NCBI GenBank assembly: GCA_036571765.1
Contig: BROE01000025.1
Location: forward strand, 1,736,618 to 1,800,617
Source: Plecoglossus altivelis
Lineage: Eukaryota > Chordata > Actinopteri > Osmeriformes > Plecoglossidae
Length of the DNA: 64,000 nucleotides
Reading direction: 5' to 3'
Shown here: piece after piece, positions 11,806 through 22,455 of the stretch
Numbering within the stretch: the stretch's first letter is position 1
How the letters are laid out: every line of letters begins with the position of its first letter
Notes under the pieces: generated by a model
Seen by the model: only the letters and a program-made list of their open reading frames with translations
What the model was told of the DNA's origin: nothing
Database searches by the model: none
Translations under genes and position numbers: made by a program

Positions 11806-11838
<33 letters not shown>
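11806..11838. repeat. poly-C run (33)
   Basis: Uninterrupted C33, the longest homopolymer seen in the window. Confidence 0.95.
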
Positions 11839-12827
11839 ACCCCAGCCTCCCCCCTCTCGCAAACGGCAGAGCTCCACGGAGGGGCCGGCTCAGCTCTGCT
11901 GCTCAGCTCTGCTGCTCAGCTCTGCCTGGCTTCGTTTCACAGATCCCTACCCTCCGGTCTCGCGGAGCGTTCACGCTACTTTAGAGCGCTTTCCAAGGGC
12001 GGACACAGCAGGTTGGCGAATGCCAATGCCATCAGAAGCACTGGGCATTGCCCCCCTCCCCTCTGCTATCCTCCTCCTACCAGCCCCCTGACCCCCCCCC
12101 CCCCCACCCCTCAGGGCCCACTGGGAGCCACTCTAGACGTGTGTCTATGACAGTACACTTTGTTTTGTGATCCCCATACTAACAGGTGGGCAGTGTTTCC
12201 TAAAGCAATGGTATGTGCACCACAAAAACACACAGCACCACACACACAAGACACACAACCGAGTTAGCACAGTCAGTCAATCCTCCAGCCACCCAGTAAT
12301 ATCTCCTCAGCAAGGTGCACACCGACTACAAATGCATGGGGGAGAGAGGCTGGGAGAAGGGGAAGAGGAGGGGGTGGGGGTGGAAGAGAGATAGACAGAG
12401 AGAAAACGAGAGAAGAAGAAGAGGACAAGATCTTGACCGATAAAGAACGCCAGGTAAAGCCACAAGCGACACGAGATGGTCTTGTTGGGACGTCCTCGCG
12501 CGGGATCCTGAAAGGACGCCAGCTCCTCGCCTCCTCAGCCGGACGGGCGAATCGGGCCGGGGGTGGAGGAGGCGGGGGGGGGGGGGGGGGCGGTGCGAGG
12601 GAGGGAAGGGGAGGGAGGGTTCGTGTGACAGTCAAGCCCCGTAGCCAAGAGTGAGCGCAGTCCAATTATATTTCCTCTCCCTCATGAGCCAGCCAGCCCC
12701 CCTCTGGCATTCAGAAGACTTCACCATCTCTCCCCTCTCCGTCTCCACACAGATAAATAAATGACAGGCCTGTCGGGAGCTTGCCCGGCCTCCCAGAATA
12801 CACTGCAGCAGCCTCTGCCGCCTCCTC

Positions 12828-12860
<33 letters not shown>

Positions 12861-13323
12861 CCAGTCAGTCCCGCTGCCTTCCCCTGTCCTCAGAGCCGAC
12901 GGACAGATTTCATATTACCATGGCGATGCCGTCTCTCCCTGGCCTGTTCGAGATACGGGAGGTCAGGGGGGTTGGAGAGGATCGTCAGGAAGCGTATCTC
13001 GTCAAAGTTGGCATGCTTAGCTGAAATTTAACAAGTTCCCCTCCCTCCCTCGCTCTACCTCTCTCTCTCTCTTCTCTCTCTCTCGGAGCGGGGAGCCAGG
13101 ACAACACTTGCGACAGCCAGAGGAACGTCATTGTCAGTGACACTCGATAGCTGAGATGGGGGGGGGAGGGGGGAGGGAGTAAGAGAGACAGAGAGAGTAG
13201 ACCACACAGAGCTCTCGAGGGTCAAGCCCACAGTCCAGCTCCACGTCTCACGGCCATTCCAAGAGCTCCGGAATCCCGAGGTTGGCGCCACTCCCCCCAT
13301 CTCCCCCCCGCGACTCCTCCCTG
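11839..13323. other. GC-rich stretch with simple repeats
   Basis: Contains C14 at about 12092-12105, a GA-rich tract at 12340-12425, G17 at 12574-12590, a (TGCC)n array at 12831-12863 and a CT tract at 13045-13085. A threefold repeat of GCTCAGCTCTGCT lies around 11890-11930. No gene is supported. Confidence 0.6.
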
Positions 13324-13347
13324 CCCCCCCCCCCCCCCCCCCCCCCC
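13324..13347. repeat. poly-C run (24)
   Basis: Uninterrupted C24. Confidence 0.9.
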
Positions 13348-13700
13348 GGCAGGAATCAGCTCGAGTCGACTGCGAGGAGTCTTCAAAACTGGCAAAAGGA
13401 GTGCGAGATTTATAGAACGACACACTGTACATGAACCCAGATGTTCATCTGCACCTCAAGGAGGTGCCTGAGGACACTGGATGCAGCCATATTTGCGTTT
13501 CACGAGCCCTGACGGAGGAGGGGGAGGGCCATGGAGGGGGGGGAGGTTTTCCTGCAGACGCTTCTCAGACTGGGCAAGTGTTCAAAGATCCCTGGATGTT
13601 TGTGTTTTCCAGTAATAATTATGTGGAGATCCTCGTGAATAGCGGGCCTTCAAACCCCATGCGGAGGGACATTCTGTTCCACCGGGTACGGTAAACTCAC

Positions 13701-13808
13701 CAACTCCCCTACGGTAGAGCCAGAACCAGGATGTTGCGGATCAGCACGATGAAAAACAAGAGGATGAGAGAGGCGGAGGATGGCGCCCACCTCCGCGTGA
13801 CACATTAA
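13701..13808 (-). other. candidate membrane-helix exon, left copy (3-prime part intact)
   Basis: This is the left copy of the exon-like sequence also seen at 14016-14115. On the minus strand a frame reads ...SLILLFFIVLIRNI..., a strongly hydrophobic stretch followed by Arg-Asn, and ends at a donor GTGAGT (complement of 13695-13700). As written this copy hits TAG just before the donor. Removing one C, which the other copy lacks, opens the frame to the splice site with a W-F-W-L-Y-R-R-G reading. The acceptor seen in the other copy is missing here because the copies diverge near the gap. I do not recognise the protein. Confidence 0.25.
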
Positions 13809-13821
13809 CGCTCCCTGATCT

Positions 13822-13843
13822 NNNNNNNNNNNNNNNNNNNNNN
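13822..13843. other. assembly gap (22 N)
   Basis: Twenty-two N bases between the two copies of the duplicated segment, immediately followed by a poly-G run. The gap sits at a homopolymer and at a duplication breakpoint. Confidence 0.99.
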
Positions 13844-14015
13844 GGGGGGGGGGAGGTTTCCTGCAGAGCGCTTCTCAGACTAGGGCAAGTGTCAGAGATC
13901 CCTGGATGTTTGTGTTTTTCCAGTAATAATTAGGTGGAGATCCTCTGTGAAATAGCTGGGGCCTTCAAAACCCCCATGCGGAGGGACATTCTTTCCACCG
14001 GTACGGTAAACTCAC

Positions 14016-14115
14016 CACTCCCCTACGGTAGAGCCCAGAACCAGATGTTGCGGATCAGCACGGATGAAAAACAAGGAGGAGAGAGAGCGGCGGAGGATGG
14101 AATGGTACACATTAA
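14016..14115 (-). CDS. candidate internal coding exon with one transmembrane helix (right copy)
   Basis: On the minus strand a good acceptor (T-rich tract then TTGATTATAG, complement of 14116-14125) is followed by ~100 bases ending at a donor GTGAGT (complement of 14010-14015). After reconciling this copy with its duplicate at 13701-13808 (single-base indels only), the best frame gives about 34 residues. It holds an Ala-Ile-Leu-Arg lead, a hydrophobic helix of about 13 residues (LSLILLFFIVLI), then R-N-I and a Trp/Tyr/Arg-rich end, leaving the exon in phase 1. This would fit one membrane pass of a multi-exon minus-strand gene whose upstream exons lie to the right. As assembled, neither copy is cleanly open, so the frame is an inference. 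I do not recognise the family. It could instead be conserved non-coding DNA. Confidence 0.3.
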
Positions 14116-15032
14116 CTATAATCAAAAAGAAACAAAAATGAGAGCGGGACACTTTAATTACTTCTCACATATAATTTGGTTTTGCGGGGGCAAGCCAGAC
14201 ATCGCCAAGAAAAGCAGGATGAAAAAGAAGCGAAAATGACACGGAGAGGGAACGTCTGGAGGTTCCCCAACACCAGGGCCCCCTCTTCCGTGTGCCGGGA
14301 CGACTGAAAAAGCAAGAGGCCAGAAAATCAGCGTTTCCAGTAAATTAACCCCGGACACACTTGAATAACTTGAACAAAGAAAGCACAACGGCCACAAATT
14401 CCAAACGGGAGGGATTGATCCTGGGTCTCGGCTCCACGCGAAAAAACACACGCGGTGCCTGGCAACGCGCGCCTGTTTTGCCTGCCCGCTGCATCGAGTT
14501 CGTACGCCGCCGCCGCCGCCCCCTTCCCCTCCCCCTTCCCCCCACCACACAGTCTCCGCACAGCAACGTTGCTTAAGGGTTTCTTACAGGACGGTTGACG
14601 GTTTCATGGCTGCGGGGTGGGGGGTGGGGGGGGCAGGGGGAGGGGGGGGTGGGTAGCCAGAGGCTCCCTCGTCCTGTAGCCCTGCAGCAGAACCAGGGAG
14701 GGGCGGCAGCGTGTGAGCCTGCGCTAGCCTCCCCTCTGCTCGCCGATCCTCTGCTGACTGGCTGGTGTTGCCACAGTGCTAAATTGCACAGCTGTTCCAC
14801 AATCTGTGGCGGTGTTAATTACCCTAATGTGAGCGGCAGCTCGTCAGCTCATCGCTAACGAAGGGGCCCTGCTTTCCAGCGAGGCCGCCGTATGGTCGGT
14901 GTGTCGGCCTGTTCCGACGCACCGTTCCCTCAGGCAGCCCGGCCGACCGCCCGACACATCCGTATCCAGAGGAAACGGCATCTAATTAAGGCTCCCTCAC
15001 TCAAATCTGCCTACTAAGAGGAGGAGGTGGAT
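14116..15032. other. unique sequence with (CCG)n and G-rich parts
   Basis: A short (CCG)n lies at about 14507-14522 and G-rich tracts at 14613-14655. The remaining sequence is complex, with blocks such as TGGCGGTGTTAATTACC at about 14809. No gene is visible. Confidence 0.5.
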
Positions 15033-15052
15033 GGGGGGGGGGGGGGGGGGGG
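15033..15052. repeat. poly-G run (20)
   Basis: Uninterrupted G20, with further GGA-rich sequence to 15065. Confidence 0.9.
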
Positions 15053-15375
15053 AGGAGGGGAGGGGAACACACACACGCTGCCCGACTCAAAGAGGATTTA
15101 ACACGGAGCGAGAGAAAGCAGCTTAGGCGAGAGCGCGGGAGCGCTCGGCGGTTTAGACGCTAAGAGGCTGAGAGGATGCCGAGGGTGACTGTGAGCGGAT
15201 CAGTCAGCGTTTGGGACTCTGATCCCGGAGCGTTTCTCCCCAGCTTGGGGGCGGGGAGGACGGCACTTTCTAGAAAGTCTTCCTCGGCGGCGCGGCTGGT
15301 CCTCATCCCGCCTTATCAGGGACGTGAACAAAGAGCCCTTCTCAACAACCACCACCCCCCTCCGCTCCCTCTCCC

Positions 15376-15406
<31 letters not shown>

Positions 15407-16090
15407 TCCCAGTAATCTCAGCATGGCAGCTTAAGCAAACGGACGCGGAGTTGTTGTCATCCACACACCCCACTACCCCCCCTCCGCCATAACCACACCC
15501 CCATCCCTCCTCCACCCCATCCCACCTGCGCTTGGATCGCCGGCAACTACGAGCACTCCGGGAGTCATTCACGACGGCGAGTCCCGAATGCTTTCCCGCC
15601 GCGTTAACGGCGGGCATCAATGTGCCATTATTGCGCGCCACGCCCCAACCTTATCTCCGTGTCATCCTCAAAGCCCAAGGCGACAGCCGCCTTCACCGAA
15701 ACAGGCAGGGGCTACACCCCCTGCTGGATGGGAGTCTATCTCACCCCCCGCCTGCAAGACATCAACACACGAGGCTTGACAGAGCCCAGTGTGACTGTGT
15801 AATGGATGCATGAGCTACGTGTCATGGGGGACGAGGGGTGGGGGACACACACACAAAGCGATGGGGCAATTAGGTCCATCCGACACCTCGGGATGGCGTG
15901 ATGGAGGACTCCTGGGCTGGTCTCTGTGCTCGCTGTTCCTCTGTCATTAGGGCCTCCCAGCCACATCTGGCTAATGGCACGCCTGGGGTTCGTGCTCAAA
16001 CACTGTGCCACGCCGCGCACATTTAATTACGCCTCATAAAAAAGGTAACAAAAGACACAGGCTGCTCTCGGAGAGGAGCTGTTTTCAGGG
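15053..16090. other. unique sequence with a (CT)n microsatellite
   Basis: A (CT)n tract lies at about 15365-15405 and a short C-rich stretch at 15440-15530. The sequence from 15530 to 16060 is complex and repeat-poor. No exon is supported. Confidence 0.5.
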
Positions 16091-16325
16091 CTGGGGAGGG
16101 AAGGGGGAGAGGGAGGGAGGGAGGGAGGGAGGGGGAGAGGTGAGGGAGGAGGAGGGTGCGGAGCCTCGCAGCTGCCAGAATTACAGGTTGACCCTCGACG
16201 GTAGCTTGAAAAGAGGGGAATTCACTCGAGTGTCTCCAGCTCTCCTTGAGATGGCTCACAACGAGGCGGGGGGGCGGGGGTGGAGGGAGGGAGGGAGGCA
16301 GGGGGGGGGGGATGAGAAGAGAGAG
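16091..16325. repeat. two GGGA-rich arrays
   Basis: (GGGA)-type tracts at about 16095-16155 and 16265-16325 flank a short unique block. Confidence 0.8.
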
Positions 16326-17340
16326 AAGGAGGTCCGCTCGCTCCGAATCAAAGGCCCTCTGGATTTCCCCCCTTTTCCCTTCCCTCAGATCGCCAGGCTG
16401 GCCGCTCTTGTCCGTGGCTAATTGCGGACGGGCCGCCAGGATTAAAGGAAGAGGTCGCTGAAATATGTATGGCGCAGCGGCGCCGTTTGAAGTTAAGTGG
16501 GGCTTTCTCGTGTAAGGGCCTGAGCAAACAATAACAACACCCATCGCCGACATCACAGGGGAGCACAACTGTCAGCTCCGGGGGCCCCTGGAAGTGCTGG
16601 CCCACATCCACTCCCCCTCCCAGGCTGTCTGCATGGCGTGCCGAGCTGTGGCCCCAGCCAAGAGCCGAGAGCACGAACGCGCACGACCCTCTGAGTGACT
16701 GGTCTGTCTACGCATCACGGCCAGTAAGCCCTGGAGGTATTACATAGGCGCGCTTGGCTTGGCGCCTGCTATTAGTGGCGGACGAAGTGCTAGATCTTGT
16801 GTTAACACATTGGCATCGGAATAGAACACTAGTGGGAGGCTAGGAGGGGGGGGGTGAGAGAGGGAAAATAGAAAGTGGGAGAAAGAAAGAAGAAAAGGAA
16901 GACATGCGCCGTAGGACATGGGGGCTTTCAGTCCTACTGTGCAGATCCCCCCCCATCACATTAAGGACACTCTGATTGATGGAGGGATGAAGGGAGGAGG
17001 GGGGGGGGGGCCGCGAGTCGGCTTAATTCCAATGCGGGTAAGGAAAGTCAAGGACATGTCATTGTGGGAGTGCAACGGCTCATCTGGTGTGACCAGGTCG
17101 CCTGCGCCTCTGGACAAGCGCCTGACATAAAGGGAAAGGTCACTGGTCACCTCCATTTGGAGCGAGGCATAAATCCCCCGCCGACCGTCGCCGTTAACAA
17201 CACGTCGCCTCCACGGGGGAAGGCCACGGCGCAATAAAAAGGAAAAGGGGAGGAAGGGGGCGGGGGAGGGGGGTCGAAGGATTTGTGTTGTAGCCAACAA
17301 GGACAGTCCGTCCCTCTTTATGGCAGCTGTGGTGGCAATT
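16326..17340. other. complex sequence without a visible gene
   Basis: 16380-16680 is repeat-poor, with GGCTAATTGCGG and AAACAATAACAAC words of the conserved-non-coding kind. G-rich runs occur at about 16841 and 16997-17010. No gene is supported. Confidence 0.45.
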
Positions 17341-18799
17341 TGGAGCGCCACCCAAAATCCTCTGTGCTATAACTTTTAATGTTCACAAAACAAGAGGACA
17401 TCTCTGCAGACTCCGCCGAGTTACGCGGACTTGGGCGCACAACTAACCCCATTAGAACACGAGCACGACTTCGCATTCCTCCCCTGACACCCTCCCCCCC
17501 ACAGCCCTGCTCGCCGGGGCAACGGGACGGACCTTTCAGCAGCCTTGGCCTCCCCCGAGACGCGCGTCCAAGTGCCACGAGTCCCGCTGCAGATCCTCCC
17601 ATCGCGTACGGTTACTCCGCATTTCGCTACACTCGAGAAGGAATATTTGAAGGATATTCTAGCTGGTCTGCTGATGTCAGTCCTGTAACAAGACGCCGCA
17701 ATCGCGCGACAGAGCCTGCTCCTCAAACTCGTCATAATAAGAAGCGACAAGATGTGTCAATTTCAAGCTATAACACAATGAAATTTGCCCATCTTAATAA
17801 GCTTAACGGGAAGAGTTCAGAGGGGGCAGCCAAGGACTTAGCGCTTCATCGATAGCGTATTCGATAGTGTGCGTCAGTGGTTGTCCGTGGTTCTCTGGTG
17901 TTCAGTCTACAGTGGGAGAAAAGCACCGCCATAAGTCTGGCTATCTTCTGAGAAGCCGTCTGTGGCAACTTGGCGTGCCGCGGGGCCTGCGCATTCCTGA
18001 GAATCTCGGGGCATAGCACGTTGTCGCAGCTCGGTGCTAAAAACTGAGTGGATAGCCAGGCGAGCCGGGGCCATGATGAGGCCCGAGAGTAAGTATGTGC
18101 ACACGATGTCGCGCCGCTATCGGGTCCTGACCCCAGGGGTGGCCTTGACCGAACCAAGCTCGCTGGGAGTCAAATGTGAAGCTATGCGTGTTTGGCTATT
18201 CGCACGGAGAAAATGCACTTCCATATTTCTTCGGGTTTCTCAGAGTGGGCCCGCGCATACTGGAGGACGTAAGCCAATTTGGATAAGCTCCACATTCCAG
18301 ACAGGTTCCAGTTGGGATTTAGAGTAGTTTATCACCCCTCCTTTCCTCCCCAAAGAGGGTTTGGAGTTTTAACCTCAAATGCATCAACAGAATGTTTCAC
18401 AGACAAGCCCCCCCGTCCCCCGTCCCCCCATCACTTTACTGAGTGTTGAAAACATGAAGCCAACAGTTCCTTTCTAAACAGCTTAAGACTGTCAGAGATA
18501 GCCACAGATAGCGTTATGAGTTTGCAGAAACCATTGAACGGACAACGGAGAATCCTATAATGTGCTCGGAGATGGGTCGGAAAAGGATTTCCTCGTTTTC
18601 TTCCTAACCGCTGTTAACAACGTTCGTTTTCTATTCGCAGATGAGTCCTACATAAATCGCGATTTCATTTTCCGCCTCTCCTTCCTGGTGAGGGCAGGTC
18701 GCAAGGCCTTGCCGTGACGGGGTTGTCATGTCTCGCTAAACTGAGGTCTGCATGAACTCTTGCGTTACAAATAGCTGGAGGATTCTGAAGGATTTCACC
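17341..18799. other. repeat-poor block, possible donor at 18089
   Basis: This is one of the cleanest stretches of the window. A plus-strand open frame of 158 codons (17379-17855) crosses it, but it has no recognisable domain and no splice context. A consensus donor (GAGA then GTAAGTATG at 18089) follows an ATGATG at about 18073, which would give only a five-codon first exon. I report these as observations, not genes. Confidence 0.4.
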
Positions 18800-18856
18800 T
18801 TCTTATCAGCCTTGCCACGCAGGCCTCTCTCTTATCAGCTTTCTGCTACAGATAAA
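18800..18856. promoter_or_regulatory. cluster of three GATA-type motifs
   Basis: CTTATCAG occurs twice (about 18802-18809 and 18831-18838) and AGATAA once (18850-18855), all within 57 bases. WGATAR is the GATA-factor core. Homotypic spacing in a repeat-poor region makes an enhancer possible, but there is no functional evidence. Confidence 0.35.
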
Positions 18857-19877
18857 TGGGTTTTTGGAAGATATGAATAAGAGATTTTTTTTTCTCTCGA
18901 GCTAATTCCAGAGCTGCAGCAGATTATAGATAGGTTGTGGGGGAATGGAGATAGATACATATTTTAAATGTAGGGTGGTAATGGTGGTGGGCAGGGTGTA
19001 AATACTTTTTATTTTATTGAATCGCATATATGCAAAACAATACTTGCAATGGGAAAATAGGAACCCAATTGAACTCCCAAACCAACCACGCTTAATTCTA
19101 TCAAAGACCGCGATTGTTATAAAGTAATAGTATCTGTTATTGTGGACGTTGTTTTTCCTGTTCTGCATGAAAGCGTTTTTTTCTATTATCAAAGGCATTA
19201 ACATCCACTGAGTCTGGACTGACCGTCTAGTCAGCCATGTATAAAGGCAAAAATAGCTTGAAACAGGCCTATTAACAAAAACACGCACATCACCGGAACA
19301 CCAACAGTGAGTGATATCCATCCTGCATATAGAAGTTGGACAAATACGTTATATTCTACCTTTAATCGCTAACGCAACGCACATACGGTCGACATTGGAC
19401 CTGAAACTGCTCAAAACAAGGTTGTTAACCCTCAATTCACTGTTCCGATTAACACCATTTTTGAAATTTTACATAACCTTGAGTGTTCGGATCCTTGCGT
19501 GCTTTGGGAACAAAAACTAATTAAACTGCTCCTCCGGTGGCACTTCAAGTCAGACACGGGACAACCTTAAAATTGTGTCAATGTCGTACATGTTGGATTC
19601 ATTTTAAAGCCCTACAGGTTTCTACAGTGAGTAAAAATGGCACAAAAAAACCCCGCACCAGTCGACTTTTGAAATAAGTAATGGAAAGATACTGGATTTA
19701 CGGGCTTTTGCATAACCCTCTCGTGCTATGCGCGTAGGTATTGTAATTGTATAAAATAATTGCTTAGAGTGCAAATGAAAACCAGCAAGTTATTGCTTAC
19801 GTCTCCTACCTCGGAAAATACTCTTTACGGAAAACAACGGGCAACAAGAAGGGAATGCTAAAATGTCATAATCTTAC
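18857..19877. other. AT-rich repeat-poor sequence
   Basis: A TATAAAGG word is present at about 19240. The 139-codon minus-strand open frame at 18902-19321 is Ile/Tyr/Asn-rich, as expected of AT-rich DNA read by chance. No gene is called. Confidence 0.45.
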
Positions 19878-20085
19878 CGAAACATTTGCGCTGCGACCGC
19901 CACCGTGCACAACGCATCAAGCACAGAAGGCAAACACAATCTTTCTGTCGAGTCTTCTAGATATAAATCCAGTTTAGGTGCACAGCTGTTGTGTGTCCAT
20001 GAGTAGACAGGCGTGTACAGAGACCGTAGACAGGACAGAAGAACCTGCTGAGACAATAAATCGTCACTGAGCGTTTTTTCGTCTG
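19878..20085 (-). other. candidate minus-strand exon
   Basis: On the minus strand an acceptor-like CTTTCCCCGCAG (ending at the complement of 20086) is followed by 208 bases with one open frame, ending at a consensus donor TCG then GTAAGA (complement of 19872-19877). The frame reads D-E-K-T-L-S-D-D-L-L-S-Q-Q... and ends ...A-L-C-T-V-A-V-A-A-Q-M-F in phase 2. An ATG 19 bases upstream of the proposed acceptor, at 20102-20104, could alternatively make this a first exon. No domain is recognised. It lies upstream, in minus-strand order, of the membrane-helix candidate near 14 kb and could belong to the same transcript. Confidence 0.25.
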
Positions 20086-21562
20086 CTGCGGGGAAAGCTG
20101 TCAAACCTCCAGAATTAGGATGTAAATTCAGTTATTTCTCGATTCCTTGAAAGTTAGATTAAATACAAGAAGTGTTCGCGTTCCGACTGTAGTCCCCAAA
20201 AAACGGTTTCTTGTTATAAAGGACGAAAACAGTAGATCTTTGTCAACCCAGATTACCGTTCGCACGAATCCAAGTCATTTGAAAGCGCCGATGACAGATC
20301 ATTAACAATAGATTCCACGTATTATCCGATTTCAGTCGGAATTCAAGATCAACGACATATCCAAGATCACAAGAAGCTTCTCATGTGGGTCAAGCAAAAC
20401 AATTGAACGTATCCACAATTTGTTGACGCTTTTAAAATAGCGGAGAACTCAAAAAAAAATCGCAGAGCGCTCTGCGCCTCACACACGATGCTCTCCAGGC
20501 ATATACGAGGGAGACTGTGGGTTGGCAGGCTTGAAGCAGCTCTCTCCGCACTGGCTCCGCTGCGCGTAGAAAAAGAGCCGAGGACTAGACCAGAGCAATC
20601 AATGTTCGAGCGCTAGATCTTTAATTTAATTCACTGCGCCGTCGTTCTCAATTGAACCAAAGATTCGGAAAATGCCTTCAGTCCTGCCAGTAATCGAGCC
20701 TATCTAAAACATTTTGTTTGGGTCTTCTAATCGCAATACGGTATGATACATTCTTGTATAACGAAACCTATTATTTTCAAGGACAATTCTAGCAGGATAC
20801 AGTGAAAAGACTGGCGTGACAAACCTGACAGGCCCCTCTATCTCTCTCGCACACACACCAAAAACGAGCTAAAATCAGGAAAAGCCTCCCTTTTAACCTT
20901 CTAAATCTCTCTCTTTTTCAAACAGAAGTCTGGGGAATACAGTCAGGCACTCTGACAAAGCCAGGCAGTCCATCTGCTTCTCTCGATTCAGACGGCAACT
21001 TGCTCCCAAGAAGCACTTAAAAGGAGAAATCTTTGAGGCCAAAGCATTGGTGGGGTTGTTTTTTTTTACACTAACTGCAAGTTAGCTTTGTGGTGATCAT
21101 ATTCACTGCAACATTACGACCTGCTTAACTTGGATTAAAGGATAGAAGTCATCATAAAACATAAATCATAAAACACAAGCAGAATGCCAAGAATAGGGTT
21201 TGTGCTAAAAATGTATAAAGAAAAGGTTAAGATTAACTTTTACATCCTGTGCTCAGTCGTTCAACAAGCTAAAGATATACATAAATGAATGAGGACTGTC
21301 ATGATGGAAAATGCAGAATGAATGATAAATTACAGTATCGCAAATTGATAAATAGTATTATTATGACCCTCCCTCCCACACACACCCACACACAAATATC
21401 TATGTTGTGTAGATTTGGTGCCTCTACGCATGTGAGTCAATAAGAGAGCTCTTTGGGTTTGTGTCTGGAATGCAGGGCTTGTAATTATTTCCCAGCTGAC
21501 AGTAATTATGGGTCATCCCCAAGCTTACAGACTTCCCATTAAAAACATGAGGCATTACGAAC
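20086..21562. other. repeat-poor sequence with a 16-bp palindrome
   Basis: A/T-balanced unique sequence containing the perfect palindrome at 20461-20476 and short T- and CT-rich stretches. The 20450-20640 part is more CpG-rich and could be promoter-proximal to the candidate exon at 19.9-20.1 kb. No other gene evidence is seen. Confidence 0.45.
20461..20476. repeat. 16-bp perfect palindrome
   Basis: CGCAGAGCGCTCTGCG is its own reverse complement, with an AfeI site (AGCGCT) at the centre. It could be a dyad binding site or cruciform nucleus. Confidence 0.6.
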
Positions 21563-21564
21563 GA

Positions 21565-21618
<54 letters not shown>

Positions 21619-21619
21619 T
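21563..21619. repeat. (CA)n microsatellite
   Basis: About 27 CA repeats with one CGCA interruption. Confidence 0.95.
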
Positions 21620-22431
21620 TAGGTACTTGTCAAAGGAATGTAGAATGCAATAGATGTGGAACTCATGGCTTTTCCTTAGTAGTAAATTTAGACCTTCGGT
21701 GAGATTGAAGTCACTGAATGATTATTAGATCAATTAGTCCTTTTAAATGATTTACTTTAGGCCTCGGCTGCAAAGACTTCAATCCTAAAAGGAGAAACCT
21801 TCATGTCTATGTGAGTATAACAACGTCAACATGCTGAGGTGGTGTTTCTTTTGGAGGAAAAAAAACAAACAACCGCAATGATCTCAGGGCATGAGCCCAA
21901 CGTAAGGCATCGCTGCAGGTCTGATCTCTCCTCAACCTCCAACCCACGAGCCAGGTAGACCAGGCAGGCCGGTGAGAAGCCCAGCAGCAGCCCTGTACGC
22001 TGCCCCCCCAGCAGTGGAAGCAACCCAGCTTTGGGCCCCCATTCTGTGGGGAGAGCTAAAGCCACTAGCCTTGACTAGCAGAACAGTTAATCTCAGGTAA
22101 GCCTGTTAGTGACTGAGGGGATATGGAGCCCTGTTCAAATATCTGGCCTGTGGAAATAGCATCCGGCATACCACACCCCTGCAGGCCAAGGGCTCCTATG
22201 TCCCCCATCACCCCAAAATAGGTGCGTACAGTACAACCCGTCATGTGCAGAGAGGAGCGAGCCAGGGGAGACAGGTTGATTTCAGATCGTATGTACTTCT
22301 GCTAACAGCAAACACTGAGGTCAACTACCAACGTGGTCATTAGATTTGAAGTGTGCTATTTGGCAATGATCACTTCCTGTTACTAAAAGACAAACCTCCA
22401 ACCCAGCTTCCTGGTACAAGTACTCCCCCCC
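21620..22431. other. unique sequence
   Basis: Ordinary unique sequence. I see nothing gene-like. Confidence 0.55.
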
Positions 22432-22455
22432 CTCCCTCCCTCCCTCCCTCCCTCT
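22432..22455. repeat. (CCCT)n tetranucleotide array
   Basis: Six CCCT/TCCC units following a C-run. Confidence 0.85.

Larger units (their letters stand above)
13530..14115. repeat. near-tandem duplication flanking an assembly gap
   Basis: Sequence at about 13530-13821 recurs at 13844-14115 on the other side of the 22-N gap. Shared landmarks are CCTGGATGTTTGTGTTTT, CAGTAATAATTA, GCGGAGGGACATTCT, ACGGTAAACTCACCA and GTTGCGGATCAGCACG. The copies differ mainly by single-base indels at short homopolymers. That is the signature of uncorrected long-read sequence or unmerged haplotypes, so a real duplication is the less likely reading. Confidence 0.85.

Noticed and set aside
16023..16568. 181-codon minus-strand frame
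   Set aside because: Crosses two GGGA arrays, giving Pro/Ser/Leu runs; no domain or splice support.
17379..17855. 158-codon plus-strand frame in a repeat-poor block
   Set aside because: Kept only as an observation: no domain, no start or splice context, and Pro/Arg composition expected from GC-rich sequence.
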